A stretch of DNA of 23,920 bases. It comes from a virus. Position numbers and translations under genes: made by a program. Location: positions 1 to 23,920 of the IMG/VR virus record IMGVR_UViG_3300036852_000164. One strand, 5' to 3'. The number at the start of each line of letters is the position of its first letter. The stretch's first letter is position 1. The notes under the pieces are model-generated. The model had not been told where the DNA came from and did no database searches. It saw only the letters and a list, made by a program, of their open reading frames with translations. Of the stretch, positions 1-7,266 are shown piece after piece.

Positions 1-232
1 TGCCGACCGTGCCCCAGTTCCGGCCCAGCTCGACCAGGCGGCGGCCATGGCCCGGCTCGGTGCGGTAGCCGAGGCGTTCCAGCCGCCACGCCAGCGGCTG
101 GTCCGGGCCGTCGACCACGATCAGGTGTTCGATCGGCTGGTAGGTCTGCGACCACACCGACGGGATGCACCGCTCGATCAGGACGCCGGGCCGGCCATGG
201 GTGGCGGTGATGATCGAGACCAGCGGGTTCAC
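1..232 (-). CDS. Family 2 glycosyltransferase, N-terminal part (runs off left edge)
   Basis: Only the first 77 codons are inside the window; the C-terminal part is missing. The GTG start (230-232) overlaps the TGA of the upstream oxidoreductase in a GTGA junction. The N-terminus begins PLVSIITATHGRP, continues through SVWSQTYQPIEHLIVVDG, and so matches the opening beta strand, helix and second strand of GT-A family 2 glycosyltransferases, where the Asp of VVDG contacts the nucleotide. These enzymes transfer a sugar from a nucleotide-sugar donor. Sugar, acceptor and C-terminal architecture cannot be seen. It is the last visible gene of a four-gene chain (methyltransferase, small peptide, oxidoreductase, this gene) joined by four-base overlaps, so it probably acts on the same glycan. 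Family assignment is firm; the specific role is inference. Confidence 0.85.
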   Translation of the reverse strand, partial: MNPLVSIITATHGRPGVLIERCIPSVWSQTYQPIEHLIVVDGPDQPLAWRLERLGYRTEPGHGRRLVELGRNWGTVG

Positions 233-1254
233 GCCCGCACCAGGTCACTAGCCATCGCCACGATGCGGGCGGCGGCCGCGGGCGCGCCGTCGATCTTGCC
301 GGCCAGGACGTGCACGAGGTGGCCGTCACGCAGGAGGCGGGTTGGCCGCTCGTCGGTCGCGTCCACGCCGGGCAGGACCGCCCGCACCGTGAACAGCGAC
401 CCCGCGTAGGTCGCGCCGGCCAGCGCCGGGAAGTGCCTGCGCGCGCCAGCGAGCACCGCCCGCACCCGGCTTCCCCCCGTGGGGACCACGCCACGGTCCA
501 GCAGCGGCGCGAGGTGGCCGGGGATCTCCGCCGTGAGGCCCTCATTGGCAGCGTGGACGCTCTCAGTGACGTGGTAGAGCAGGTGCCCCCGCGCGGTTGG
601 CAGCGGGTCCAGCGAGCAGCCGGACTCCCCGTCCAGAACCACGAACGACGTGAAGGCGTGCGCGGTCAGGCCCAGCACCATCACGACCTCGCACACCTCG
701 AAGCGCAACGGCGCGGGCCAGCCCCGCCCGTAGGTCGCCACCACGACCAGGTCGTGGTCGAGCTTGCCCGGGTTCACGTCGGCGGGTGGGCGGAACCGGA
801 CCTTGGCCTGGCGCAGCTCGGCGCGCAGCTGCTCCCGCAGCGCGGTCACGTTGACCAGCGCCTCGGGCACCCGGACGCACACGTCGACGCCGGCCAGCAG
901 CGACGGCGGCTTGCAGACCTGCGCGCCCGCGTCGAGCTGCTCACAGAACGCCAGATACTCGTCCGCGCCGGTCAGGCTGCCCTCGCTGGCGATGGCGTAG
1001 TAGTGGGCGTTACGGCGGTTCACCGCCCCCGGGAACCGGACCGCAAACGCCTGCGCGTCGGCCTTGGCGGCCAGGGCCGTGGGAAGCGACCGGGGGTAGT
1101 GGAACCCCGAATGCAGCCGGGCCTGCTGCTGCCGCGTCGCGCCTCCCAGCAGGTCGCGGTGGCGCTCGTACAGGTCCACCTGGTGGCCGGCACGGGCGAG
1201 CTCGACCGCGATGGTTGCGCCGTACACGCCGGCGCCGACGACGGCGGCCCTCAC
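229..1254 (-). CDS. FAD-dependent oxidoreductase (DAO-like, glycan-cluster type)
   Basis: A 341-residue flavoprotein. GAGVYG at residues 7-12 is the Rossmann GxGxxG loop and Glu30 at the end of the second strand (LYER) is the usual FAD ribose contact. The segment QQARLHSGFHYPRS (residues 43-56) resembles a motif I associate with DAO-fold oxidoreductases in bacterial polysaccharide clusters. I chose the GTG at 1252-1254 because it makes a GTGA overlap with the stop of the preceding small gene and starts just before the Rossmann strand; an earlier in-frame start at 1290 would add 12 residues. Substrate is unknown. A flavin oxidase between a methyltransferase and a glycosyltransferase suggests oxidation of a sugar or lipid-linked sugar. 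It is not a typical phage structural or replication protein, so it is probably acquired host-type DNA. Confidence 0.82.
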   Translation of the reverse strand: MRAAVVGAGVYGATIAVELARAGHQVDLYERHRDLLGGATRQQQARLHSGFHYPRSLPTALAAKADAQAFAVRFPGAVNRRNAHYYAIASEGSLTGADEYLAFCEQLDAGAQVCKPPSLLAGVDVCVRVPEALVNVTALREQLRAELRQAKVRFRPPADVNPGKLDHDLVVVATYGRGWPAPLRFEVCEVVMVLGLTAHAFTSFVVLDGESGCSLDPLPTARGHLLYHVTESVHAANEGLTAEIPGHLAPLLDRGVVPTGGSRVRAVLAGARRHFPALAGATYAGSLFTVRAVLPGVDATDERPTRLLRDGHLVHVLAGKIDGAPAAAARIVAMASDLVRA

Positions 1255-1412
1255 GTACCGCCCCACAGGCAGGTCACCCGCCAAAGCCATTCAGCCATAC
1301 CAAGCCGTCGACGGTCGATCAGCCAGCCAGCGACCCGGTCGACCGTCCGCTCCCAGCGAAGCCGGATCCGGACCCGCCGAGGAAGCAGTGGCAGCAGCGA
1401 CGGCGCGCTCAC
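1251..1412 (-). CDS. Small basic, Trp/Arg-rich hypothetical protein (53 aa)
   Basis: An unrecognised 53-residue ORF. Its GTG start overlaps the methyltransferase stop (GTGA, 1409-1412) and its TGA overlaps the oxidoreductase GTG (GTGA, 1251-1254), so it fills the gap exactly with translational coupling on both sides; this is the main reason to believe it. The protein is rich in Arg, Leu and Trp, with a mildly amphipathic middle (RTVDRVAGWLIDRR) and a C-terminal Trp-rich piece. No domain is recognised. It could be a small membrane-associated partner of the neighbouring enzymes. A chance ORF cannot be excluded, but two exact four-base overlaps argue against it. Confidence 0.5.
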   Translation of the reverse strand: MSAPSLLPLLPRRVRIRLRWERTVDRVAGWLIDRRRLGMAEWLWRVTCLWGGT

Positions 1413-1978
1413 GCCAGGCCCTCGTAGACCGCCAGGGTGTCGACCAGCCGCGGCGGTGGGCCCAGGACCCGCTCGAGTGCCGCACGGACACCTGGGCAAG
1501 TGGCCTCGTCCCAATCATGCGCCGCTAGAACACCACCAGGCTTGAGCAGCTTTACCGCCCAGCCGACGTCGTGCTCCACCGTCGCCTCGTCATGGCCGCC
1601 GTCGACGAACACCAACCCGAACGTGGCCGCCTCCAGGTTCGGCAGGGCCTGCTGCGACGTGGCCACGACCACGGTGACCCGGTCGGCGACCCGGTAGGCG
1701 GCGAGGTTGCCGGCCAGGACCTGGTAGGTGCCGGGGTTCTCGCCCGCGTGCGGGTCGACGGTGGTCACCTGGGCGCCGGCCAGGGCCAGCACGACCGCGC
1801 TGTAGCCATACGCGCTGCCGATATCGAGGGCGTTGCCCGCGGCGGCGGCCAGCTCGGCGAGGACGGCGGTCTCGTCCAGGGTGATCGACGTCAGGATCGC
1901 GGGCGCCTCGGCCCGGCCATCAACGTGGACGGGCCGCCACGGCAGGGAGATCACCACGTGCGGGCCCTCACTTGGCAT
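1409..1978 (-). CDS. Class I SAM-dependent methyltransferase (Methyltransf_24-like)
   Basis: A Rossmann-type methyltransferase of 189 residues from the ATG at 1978. Motif I is LDIGSAYGYS (residues 51-60), the acidic end of strand 2 is VDPH (74-77), and FVDGGHDE (about 124-131) followed by LKPGGVLAAHDWDE is typical of the Methyltransf_24 group, which includes sugar and small-molecule O-methyltransferases. An in-frame ATG at 2020 would give 203 residues but overlaps the divergent plus-strand gene, so I prefer 1978; neither has a strong ribosome-binding site. It is the first gene of the leftward chain, coupled by GTGA to the next ORF. Context suggests methylation of a glycan or glycan precursor. 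A DNA or protein substrate is unlikely from the motifs but not excluded. Confidence 0.8.
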   Translation of the reverse strand: MPSEGPHVVISLPWRPVHVDGRAEAPAILTSITLDETAVLAELAAAAGNALDIGSAYGYSAVVLALAGAQVTTVDPHAGENPGTYQVLAGNLAAYRVADRVTVVVATSQQALPNLEAATFGLVFVDGGHDEATVEHDVGWAVKLLKPGGVLAAHDWDEATCPGVRAALERVLGPPPRLVDTLAVYEGLA

Positions 1979-2005
1979 GAGCTGGCGGATGCTGGCATGA
2001 ACTGG
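1974..2005. promoter_or_regulatory. Direct repeats in divergent intergenic region, candidate operator
   Basis: Two copies of GGCATGARCTGG occur at 1974-1985 and 1994-2005, start-to-start spacing 20 bases, about two helical turns. They lie between the divergent methyltransferase (leftward) and winged-helix gene (rightward), and the first copy contains the methyltransferase start codon. This is where an autoregulatory DNA-binding protein would bind. A weak -10-like TAAGCT at 2006-2011 lies just upstream of the plus-strand ATG and would give a leaderless or nearly leaderless transcript. Repeats are seen directly; binding is inference. Confidence 0.4.
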
Positions 2006-2018
2006 TAAGCTTAGGTGC

Positions 2019-2315
2019 ATGGAACGCAACGAGGTATCACGCCATGAGGTCGAGGTCATCCGAGTCCTGACAAGTCATCAAGGCCAATGGCTGACCAACC
2101 AGCAGATCCGCGATGCAGCGACCGACGTCGCGCCCCGAACCGTCCGAGCAACGACGCTCAAGCTCGTCCGCCTCGGCCTACTGGATCAGGCAGAGGTCTT
2201 CCCGGCGCACCGCTACCGCCTGTCAGGGTTCGCCGCCAAGCGGAACCGTGGCTACTGGGACAGGGTCCAGCAGGCGGCCGAGGTCTTCGGCGTCAAGCTG
2301 GGCAACTCAGCCTGA
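2019..2315 (+). CDS. Winged helix-turn-helix protein, the only plus-strand gene
   Basis: A 98-residue protein. Residues about 10-70 have winged-helix character: a first helix (EVEVIRVLTS), a helix-turn-helix (LTNQQIRDAA then APRTVRATTLKLVRLGLL) and a short wing (AEVFPAHRYRLS), as in MarR-like and related small regulators. The C-terminal 25 residues are helical and basic. It is transcribed against everything else in the window, diverges from the methyltransferase and converges on the double-domain glycosyltransferase, with the two 3' ends overlapping by nine bases (2307-2315). Its local base composition appears less GC-rich than its neighbours, which suggests separate acquisition. It probably represses its own promoter and the leftward sugar cassette. 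A non-regulatory DNA-binding role cannot be excluded. Confidence 0.7.
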   Translation: MERNEVSRHEVEVIRVLTSHQGQWLTNQQIRDAATDVAPRTVRATTLKLVRLGLLDQAEVFPAHRYRLSGFAAKRNRGYWDRVQQAAEVFGVKLGNSA

Positions 2316-3806
2316 CCCAGCATCATCACCTGCATGCGCCCGAAGACGTTCCTCGAATAGTTTGCGGTCCTCCTCAAAACTGGACTGGCCGAGTTTATGG
2401 ACCTCGTCCAATTCGGCCTTCTGCCAAAATGGATGGAGATGTTCCACGCGGCTCGCGAGCGCAGGAGTCCAGGTGCCACGCTGTTTCGCGGCCGTCACCA
2501 GCTCATCATCGACGAAATTGTGCTGATAACCCTCATGGCAAACAATACCCGGCCCATCCCAGCTCGCCCCGACCTGATCCACATATAAGCGGCGAACCAA
2601 TGGATGCGGTGAATGCTCGCCGGCCATCACCCGCGGATTCCCCAAATCATTCGTCCCGACGACCGAGAACCGGTCGCCCTCGGCGGCGGCGAGGGCGTGG
2701 TCCCACCAGCCCGGATGGAAGCGGACGTCGGAGCCTGTCAGCAGCAGCCACGGCTCGCTGGTGACCCGGTAGCCCTCGTTCACCTTCTCCGCGAAGGTGC
2801 CCGGCCGGTCATCGGCAGGGTCCAGCGGCAGCAGCACGGTCGCGCCGGCCTGCTTCCATGCCGTCGCCGCGTCTTCGTCGCCCCGGTCGCAGATGGCGTA
2901 CGCGCGGGCCAGACCGGTGCTCGCGCGCAAGCTCGCCATGAACGGCGCGGCGTGCTCGGGGCGTCCAAGGACCGGGACCAGGACCGCGACCTCCTCCGTG
3001 GCCGGCGCCGGCACGCCCAGCGCGAGGTAATCGTGCTCGGCCAGCCACACCCGCTTCGCATGCGTCGTCCGCACCCCAGTGTGGACGTAGACGGGGACGC
3101 CGACGGCGGTCGCCCGCATGCAGAACGACAGGTCCTCCCCCATCGACCCCTCACGGGCCGGCACCCGGTGATACCACTCCGGGCCGTACTTGGCTTGGAT
3201 CCGCTCGAACACCGAGCGATGGACCAGGATCGCCGCCGACCCGGTCGCGTCGCAGCGGACCAGCGCGTTCTGCGGGTAGCCCCAGCGGATATCGAAGCCC
3301 TCCAGCTCCTGGCCGTCCACGGTCGTGACTGGCGCCCAGTCGTAGACGGTCGGGACCGGCATCGTGTGATAACCACCCATCCCGTCGGGGCCGAGCTGCC
3401 GCGACCCGAAGCACAACGCCCCCACGACCGGCCGCTCCGTCGGGTCCGCGGCGGCCATCAGCTGCTCGAGCAGGTCCGGCTGGAAGCCCATGTCGGTGTC
3501 CAGCCACAAAAGCCACGGCGCGTCACCAGCCAGGAAGTCGCGGACGGCCTTGTTGCGCCCGGCGACCAGCTGGCCGGAGTTGCACTCCATCGAGATCAGC
3601 CCGCCGCGGCGGATCCGCTGGTGCGTGCCGAGGTCGGCGAGGAACAACTGCCACCAGGAGTGGTGCCACGAATAGGCGACGTCGTCTGTATGCAAATAGG
3701 CCACAGTGACCGCGTCGGGAAGCGGCTCGGCCTGGACGAGCTTGGTGGCCTGCTCCGGAGTGATGCCCTCGGTCAGCAGCGTCTGGACTGTCGCGGTCTC
3801 AGCCAT
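2307..3806 (-). CDS. Double-domain GT-A glycosyltransferase
   Basis: A 499-residue protein with two consecutive GT-A-like domains. The first (about 30-255) has LLWLDTDMGF with the metal-binding DTD at 103-105, and GEDLSFC at 223-229, the acidic pair expected near the acceptor site. The second (about 272-480) restarts with VAVLVPVLGRPEHAAPF and has LLLTGSDVRFHPGWW, where GSD (358-360) takes the DxD position, then FVDDEL (431-436). No signal peptide or membrane helix is seen, so it should act in the cytoplasm. It lies three small genes downstream of the capsid gene. Glycosylation of virion proteins is known in mycobacteriophages, so a capsid or tail acceptor is a reasonable inference; DNA, lipid or host-surface acceptors remain possible. 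The last 80 codons look lower in GC than the rest. The ATG start overlaps the preceding gene by eight bases. Confidence 0.85.
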   Translation of the reverse strand: MAETATVQTLLTEGITPEQATKLVQAEPLPDAVTVAYLHTDDVAYSWHHSWWQLFLADLGTHQRIRRGGLISMECNSGQLVAGRNKAVRDFLAGDAPWLLWLDTDMGFQPDLLEQLMAAADPTERPVVGALCFGSRQLGPDGMGGYHTMPVPTVYDWAPVTTVDGQELEGFDIRWGYPQNALVRCDATGSAAILVHRSVFERIQAKYGPEWYHRVPAREGSMGEDLSFCMRATAVGVPVYVHTGVRTTHAKRVWLAEHDYLALGVPAPATEEVAVLVPVLGRPEHAAPFMASLRASTGLARAYAICDRGDEDAATAWKQAGATVLLPLDPADDRPGTFAEKVNEGYRVTSEPWLLLTGSDVRFHPGWWDHALAAAEGDRFSVVGTNDLGNPRVMAGEHSPHPLVRRLYVDQVGASWDGPGIVCHEGYQHNFVDDELVTAAKQRGTWTPALASRVEHLHPFWQKAELDEVHKLGQSSFEEDRKLFEERLRAHAGDDAGSG

Positions 3807-3987
3807 CGCGGACCACCGCGAACTGCTCGGCGGCGATGATGGTCACCTCGACCTCGGGGATGCGCCGCTTGAGGTGCTTGGCGAGCTGGTCGGCGTGCTC
3901 GGGGTAGGTGTCCTGCCGCACCCGGATCAGCAGCTTGTCACCGGGACGGACGACCAGGGCCTCGGCAACCTCGATGGCCTCAGCCAC
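3799..3987 (-). CDS. Small conserved-type phage protein (62 aa), unknown function
   Basis: A 62-residue acidic protein with a central alternating pattern (DKLLIRVRQDT, then EVEVTIIAAEQF) around a helix (HADQLAKHLKRRIP), a compact alpha/beta fold. Small proteins of this look occur in head-gene regions of actinophages, but I cannot assign a function. It starts at GTG, and the sequence GTGGCTGAG both starts this gene and ends the one before (eight-base overlap). It ends the same way into the glycosyltransferase. It might form an oligomeric clamp or accessory factor for the glycosyltransferase or for the head; this is speculation from position only. Confidence 0.65.
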   Translation of the reverse strand: MAEAIEVAEALVVRPGDKLLIRVRQDTYPEHADQLAKHLKRRIPEVEVTIIAAEQFAVVRDG

Positions 3988-4222
3988 CGACGCGCTCCGG
4001 CCAGTGCCAGGTACCGCCAGGCTTGAGGTCCTCGTCCCACGGAACCTCGGTGTTGAAGAACGCCCCGGTAGGATTGAGGACGGCCAGACCGACGACGTTG
4101 TGCTCGTGCATCTCGGTCACGATCGCGGCACGGCATGCATGGGCATACTCCCCACCCGGCGTGCCATAGCTCATGTAGTGGACGATGCGGCCGACGCTGG
4201 GTACCTGCTCCCGCTCAGCCAC
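3980..4222 (-). CDS. Small phage protein of the VGRIVHYMSYGTPGGE type, unknown function
   Basis: An 80-residue protein with PSVGRIVHYMSYGTPGGE near the N-terminus, CRAAIVTEM in the middle and GGTWHWPE at the C-terminus. I recognise this as a family common in actinobacterial phages and prophages, usually near structural genes and without known function. The strand-rich pattern suggests a small beta barrel. Start is GTG at 4222 in the repeated GTGGCTGAG junction, overlapping the previous gene by eight bases. It belongs to a run of three small proteins between capsid and glycosyltransferase. Confidence 0.75.
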   Translation of the reverse strand: MAEREQVPSVGRIVHYMSYGTPGGEYAHACRAAIVTEMHEHNVVGLAVLNPTGAFFNTEVPWDEDLKPGGTWHWPERVGG

Positions 4223-4436
4223 TCAACCGCTTGCCGGCCGGCTTCGCTGCCGCCTTCGGCGGCTCCGGCTCCACCTCGTAGTCGACCGTGAGTGGCACCC
4301 ACATACTCGGGCTGCGGGCGATGATCGGGTGGCCGGCGCGGGCGGTCTGCCGGGCCTGGACCGGGGTCGGCGCGTTCGGGCCCGCCGGGTAGTCCATGTA
4401 GGTGTCCCGCGCCATGTAGATCTCGGGGTCGGGCAT
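4215..4436 (-). CDS. Small hypothetical protein after capsid (73 aa)
   Basis: Starts at ATG 4436, preceded by a good ribosome-binding site (AAGGAG, six bases upstream). The 73 residues have an acidic, Tyr-rich N-terminus (PDPEIYMARDTYMDYPAG), a middle with QARQTARAGHPIIA, and a Lys/Pro/Ala-rich tail (PPKAAAKPAGKRLSG). It is the first gene after the capsid gene and its stem-loop and begins the run of three small genes that leads into the glycosyltransferase. The position would fit a head decoration or completion protein, but the sequence does not prove this. The frame is supported by the ribosome-binding site and by the eight-base overlap at its end. Confidence 0.65.
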   Translation of the reverse strand: MPDPEIYMARDTYMDYPAGPNAPTPVQARQTARAGHPIIARSPSMWVPLTVDYEVEPEPPKAAAKPAGKRLSG

Positions 4437-4453
4437 GGCTGCTCCTTCACGCC

Positions 4454-4486
4454 GCACGGCACCCCGAGCGGTTCGGGGTGCCGTGC
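4454..4486 (-). terminator. 14-bp perfect stem-loop just after the capsid gene
   Basis: A perfect 14-base stem (4454-4467 with 4473-4486) closes a five-base loop, starting 13 bases past the capsid stop codon. There is no T-run on the leftward side, so it is a strong hairpin rather than a textbook intrinsic terminator. High-GC actinobacterial hairpins often lack the T-run. It could trim or stabilise the capsid mRNA end and lower expression of the genes further left, fitting the need for much more capsid than glycosyltransferase. Confidence 0.6.
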
Positions 4487-4498
4487 TCTGGGACGGGA

Positions 4499-5962
4499 TC
4501 AGGTGGCGTAGACCAGCACGCGGAAGGCGTTGTCCACGAGCACCTTCGAATTGTTCCTCCAAAGGGCGAAGATCGCCCGCTGGCCGGTTGGAAGGTTCCC
4601 CTGCGCGGCGCCGAAGAGGTGCGGGATGACCTCGATGTCCATCCCGGCGCGGTCGACGATCAGGAACTGGCTGAAATCGCCGAGGATGGCGTAGCGGCCG
4701 CCGAACACGGTGGACGAGGTGAACCGGACCGGCATCGCGGTCGCCTCGCGGGCGGGGTAGCCGATCAGCTCGGGAGGGCGGCCCTCGGTCAGCCTGGCGT
4801 AGAGGGTGCCGTTGGTGTCCAGGGCGCGCATCTGGTTGTAGAAGTTCTTGCGGGCCAGCCACTGCGCGCGGGGGGTGAACCGCGGCGCCATCGCGTTCTC
4901 GGCCGCGAACACGGTGGTGGCGGCGTTGAACGCGGTGACGGTGTCGTTGACGTTGGAGGCGGTCGACAGGGTCGCCTGGATCCCGCCCGGGGCCGGCGGG
5001 GTGCCCGACCCGGTCACGAACGCGGTCGCCTCCTCGACGTCCTTGGCGTCCTGGAGCAGCCGGGTCATCTCGCTTCGGAGCTGCGTCCAGTCCTGGTCAG
5101 CCTCGATGCTGAATGGCACGAACCCGCGGACGGTGGTCGGGGTGAGGGTCGGCCCGGCCAGGGTCGGCGCGTTGTCGGTCGACGCCAGCGCCTCACCCAG
5201 CCGCCCGACGGTGATCCCGGCGGAGGTGACCCCCGACCAGGTCTTGCCGACGATCGTCTCCACCCGGCTCATCTGCCGCAGCGGGTTGGTCGCCCCGTCG
5301 GAGGTGATGATCACGGTGGGGTCCAACTCGAACGGGACCGCGACGCCGGTGCCGGACAGGGTCAGGGCGGCCTGCGGGCGGGGCACGTCGCCCTTGCCGG
5401 ACACCTGCGCCCAAAACCAGCGCTCGTACTCCGGCGACCCGGTCGCCAGGACCCGCTTGGCGAGGGTGCCGCGCTCGTCATCGATGTCGTCCAGGAGGCG
5501 CAGAACGTTGGTCTGGGCGTCCTCGCGGGTCACGATGCCGCGGACGGTGCCGTACTTCGCCTGCTCGATCGCACGCTTGGCGTTGTCGTGCAGCCGCGCG
5601 CGGTACTCCTCGTCGTCGTGGGACTCCGACCGGATGCGCTGCAGGTCGAAGATCTCGGTGCCGCGGCGGCGGATCACCACTGGCGCGCCGCCGCCGTTGC
5701 CGACGCGCTCGGTCGCCTGCGCGTCGGCGGCGGAGGCCGCGATCTGCGCCAGGCGCTCCCTGCGGGCGCGCAGCTCGGCGATGACGCCGACGTGCTCGTC
5801 GCGTTCGGCGTTGAGGCCGTTCCACTCCTCGCGGATGGCGGCGGGCATGGGAGCGCCCGCGTAGTCGGCGTCGATCTCCTGCACCCGAGTGTCGATGTCG
5901 ACGACCCGGGCCTCGCGGTCCTCAATGCTCATCGCATCGGAGATGCTCAGCGCATCTGCCAT
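4499..5962 (-). CDS. HK97-fold major capsid protein
   Basis: A 487-residue protein from ATG 5962, which has a good ribosome-binding site (AAAGGAG, nine bases upstream). The first 100 or so residues are charged and helical (IREEWNGLNAERDEHVGVIA and onward), the usual delta or scaffolding domain of phages without a separate scaffold protein, and are normally removed by the prohead protease. The rest has capsid-family features: VPFELDPTVIITSDG, then a long E-loop and P-domain region with VEEATAFVTGSGTPP and a C-terminus of GQRAIFALWRNNSKVLVDNA and AFRVLVYAT. It forms the icosahedral shell. It overlaps the protease stop by 16 bases, which supports co-translation of protease and substrate. Confidence is high from fold features and gene order. 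Confidence 0.93.
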   Translation of the reverse strand: MADALSISDAMSIEDREARVVDIDTRVQEIDADYAGAPMPAAIREEWNGLNAERDEHVGVIAELRARRERLAQIAASAADAQATERVGNGGGAPVVIRRRGTEIFDLQRIRSESHDDEEYRARLHDNAKRAIEQAKYGTVRGIVTREDAQTNVLRLLDDIDDERGTLAKRVLATGSPEYERWFWAQVSGKGDVPRPQAALTLSGTGVAVPFELDPTVIITSDGATNPLRQMSRVETIVGKTWSGVTSAGITVGRLGEALASTDNAPTLAGPTLTPTTVRGFVPFSIEADQDWTQLRSEMTRLLQDAKDVEEATAFVTGSGTPPAPGGIQATLSTASNVNDTVTAFNAATTVFAAENAMAPRFTPRAQWLARKNFYNQMRALDTNGTLYARLTEGRPPELIGYPAREATAMPVRFTSSTVFGGRYAILGDFSQFLIVDRAGMDIEVIPHLFGAAQGNLPTGQRAIFALWRNNSKVLVDNAFRVLVYAT

Positions 5963-7266
5963 TGGGGTGTCTCCTTTCCAGGAGGGCTCGGGACGAACCA
6001 CGAGGGGGTCGTTCCCATCCGGACCGGGCGCCGGCCGTTGCCGGACTCGGGGGCTTGGGTGGTGGTGCGGGCATCGGAGGGGGCGTCGGCCAGGTGCGCG
6101 TTGAGGTGCCGCTGGATGGCGTCGTGCTCGGACTCGGGGATGGTCGACTGGGGCAGCCGGGACAGGGCGTTGCGGACCCCGGCGAGGTGCGCCGCGCCCG
6201 GGGTGCCGTCCTCGCTGATCTGATGGTGGAGGAGCTTGCAGGCCTCCTTGGTGAGGGTCCCGTCCACGACCTGGGCGCCGTCGTACCAGCCGTAGGCCTT
6301 CTTCGCGGTCGCGACCGGCATCGGGGACGGCAGCCGCTTCTCGTTCGGGCCGGCGTCCCAGGTCCCGTCGACGGTGGCGGTGTGGTGGGTCGGTGGCGCG
6401 GTCGCGGCCACGGCCCGGGCGGCGCTATCCACCGGCGGGCCCGCCGCGGCGCTGGCCGCAGGGCGGGCCTCGGAGGGCCGGTGGGCGAACACCGACAGAT
6501 CCCAGGCGTCGGAGATCGGGCGGCCGTCGGCGTCGGCGACCTCGTCGACCAGCCCGGCCTTGTAGGCCTCGTCGGCGAGATACCACGTCTCGGCCAGCAT
6601 CCGGGACCGCCAGTCGGCGATCTCGCCGCCGGCGTGGGCGGCGTAGATGGAGGCGATGTTGTCGCCGTGCTTGTCCAGCAGGCCAGCCATGTCGCGCATG
6701 TCGGCGGCGTTGCCGATGACCAGACCCCACGGGTCGTGGATCATCAACATGGCGTTGGCCATCGCGGTGACCTTGTCGCCGGCCATGGCGATGAAGCTGG
6801 CCGCCGAGGCGGCCAGGGAGTCGACCAGGACGTGGACGTGGGCCTTGTGCTGCCGCAGGGCGTTGTAGATCGCCACTGCCTCGAACACGTCGCCCCCAGG
6901 GCTGTTGAGGTGCAGTTCGATCTTGGGGGTGTCGACCTGGCGGAGGTCGCGGACAAATTCAGCGGCGCCCGTTCCGAACCACCCAATCTCATCGTAGATG
7001 TCGATGATGGTCGTGTCGCCGTCAACCTTCGGCTCGTCCTGGCCGTCGTCGCCCGCAGGCTCGGCCTCGGCGGCCTTGGCGCTGATCCGGTACCACGACC
7101 TGGCCTGACGGGCGAGCGGGCGGATGAGCCGCAGCCGGGGCCGGCCCTTCCCATCGACGAAGCCGGCTGGCGACGGCGGGATGGAGCCGGCGATGGCGGG
7201 ATCGGCCAGCTTGTCGAACGGGACCACGCCGACCACCTTCAAGTCGCGCAGGTCGCGGCTGTCCAT
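5947..7266 (-). CDS. ClpP-like (S14) prohead maturation protease with C-terminal extension
   Basis: A 439-residue protein if started at ATG 7266 (GGAAGGA seven bases upstream). Residues about 85-245 form a ClpP-like domain: LHLNSPGGDVFEA (118-130), nucleophile Ser154 in LAASAAS, His177 in MLMIHDPW, and the third-residue region AETWYLADEAYKAGLVDEV, where Glu226 stands at the usual Asp position, as I recall for phage members. A Pro/Ala linker leads to a C-terminal domain (about 320-425) with RLPSPMPVATAKKAYGWYDG and KLLHHQISEDGTPGAAHL, a module I associate with phage head proteins. It should process capsid and its delta domain inside the prohead. The open frame continues upstream of ATG 7266 without a stop but also without a start codon; see the separate entry. 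Confidence 0.9.
   Translation of the reverse strand: MDSRDLRDLKVVGVVPFDKLADPAIAGSIPPSPAGFVDGKGRPRLRLIRPLARQARSWYRISAKAAEAEPAGDDGQDEPKVDGDTTIIDIYDEIGWFGTGAAEFVRDLRQVDTPKIELHLNSPGGDVFEAVAIYNALRQHKAHVHVLVDSLAASAASFIAMAGDKVTAMANAMLMIHDPWGLVIGNAADMRDMAGLLDKHGDNIASIYAAHAGGEIADWRSRMLAETWYLADEAYKAGLVDEVADADGRPISDAWDLSVFAHRPSEARPAASAAAGPPVDSAARAVAATAPPTHHTATVDGTWDAGPNEKRLPSPMPVATAKKAYGWYDGAQVVDGTLTKEACKLLHHQISEDGTPGAAHLAGVRNALSRLPQSTIPESEHDAIQRHLNAHLADAPSDARTTTQAPESGNGRRPVRMGTTPSWFVPSPPGKETPQWQMR

Noticed and set aside
4215-4862. Long minus-strand frame extending from the 73-aa gene back into the capsid gene
   Set aside because: The upstream part is a shadow of the capsid frame; only the final 73 codons, behind an AAGGAG site, look like protein.
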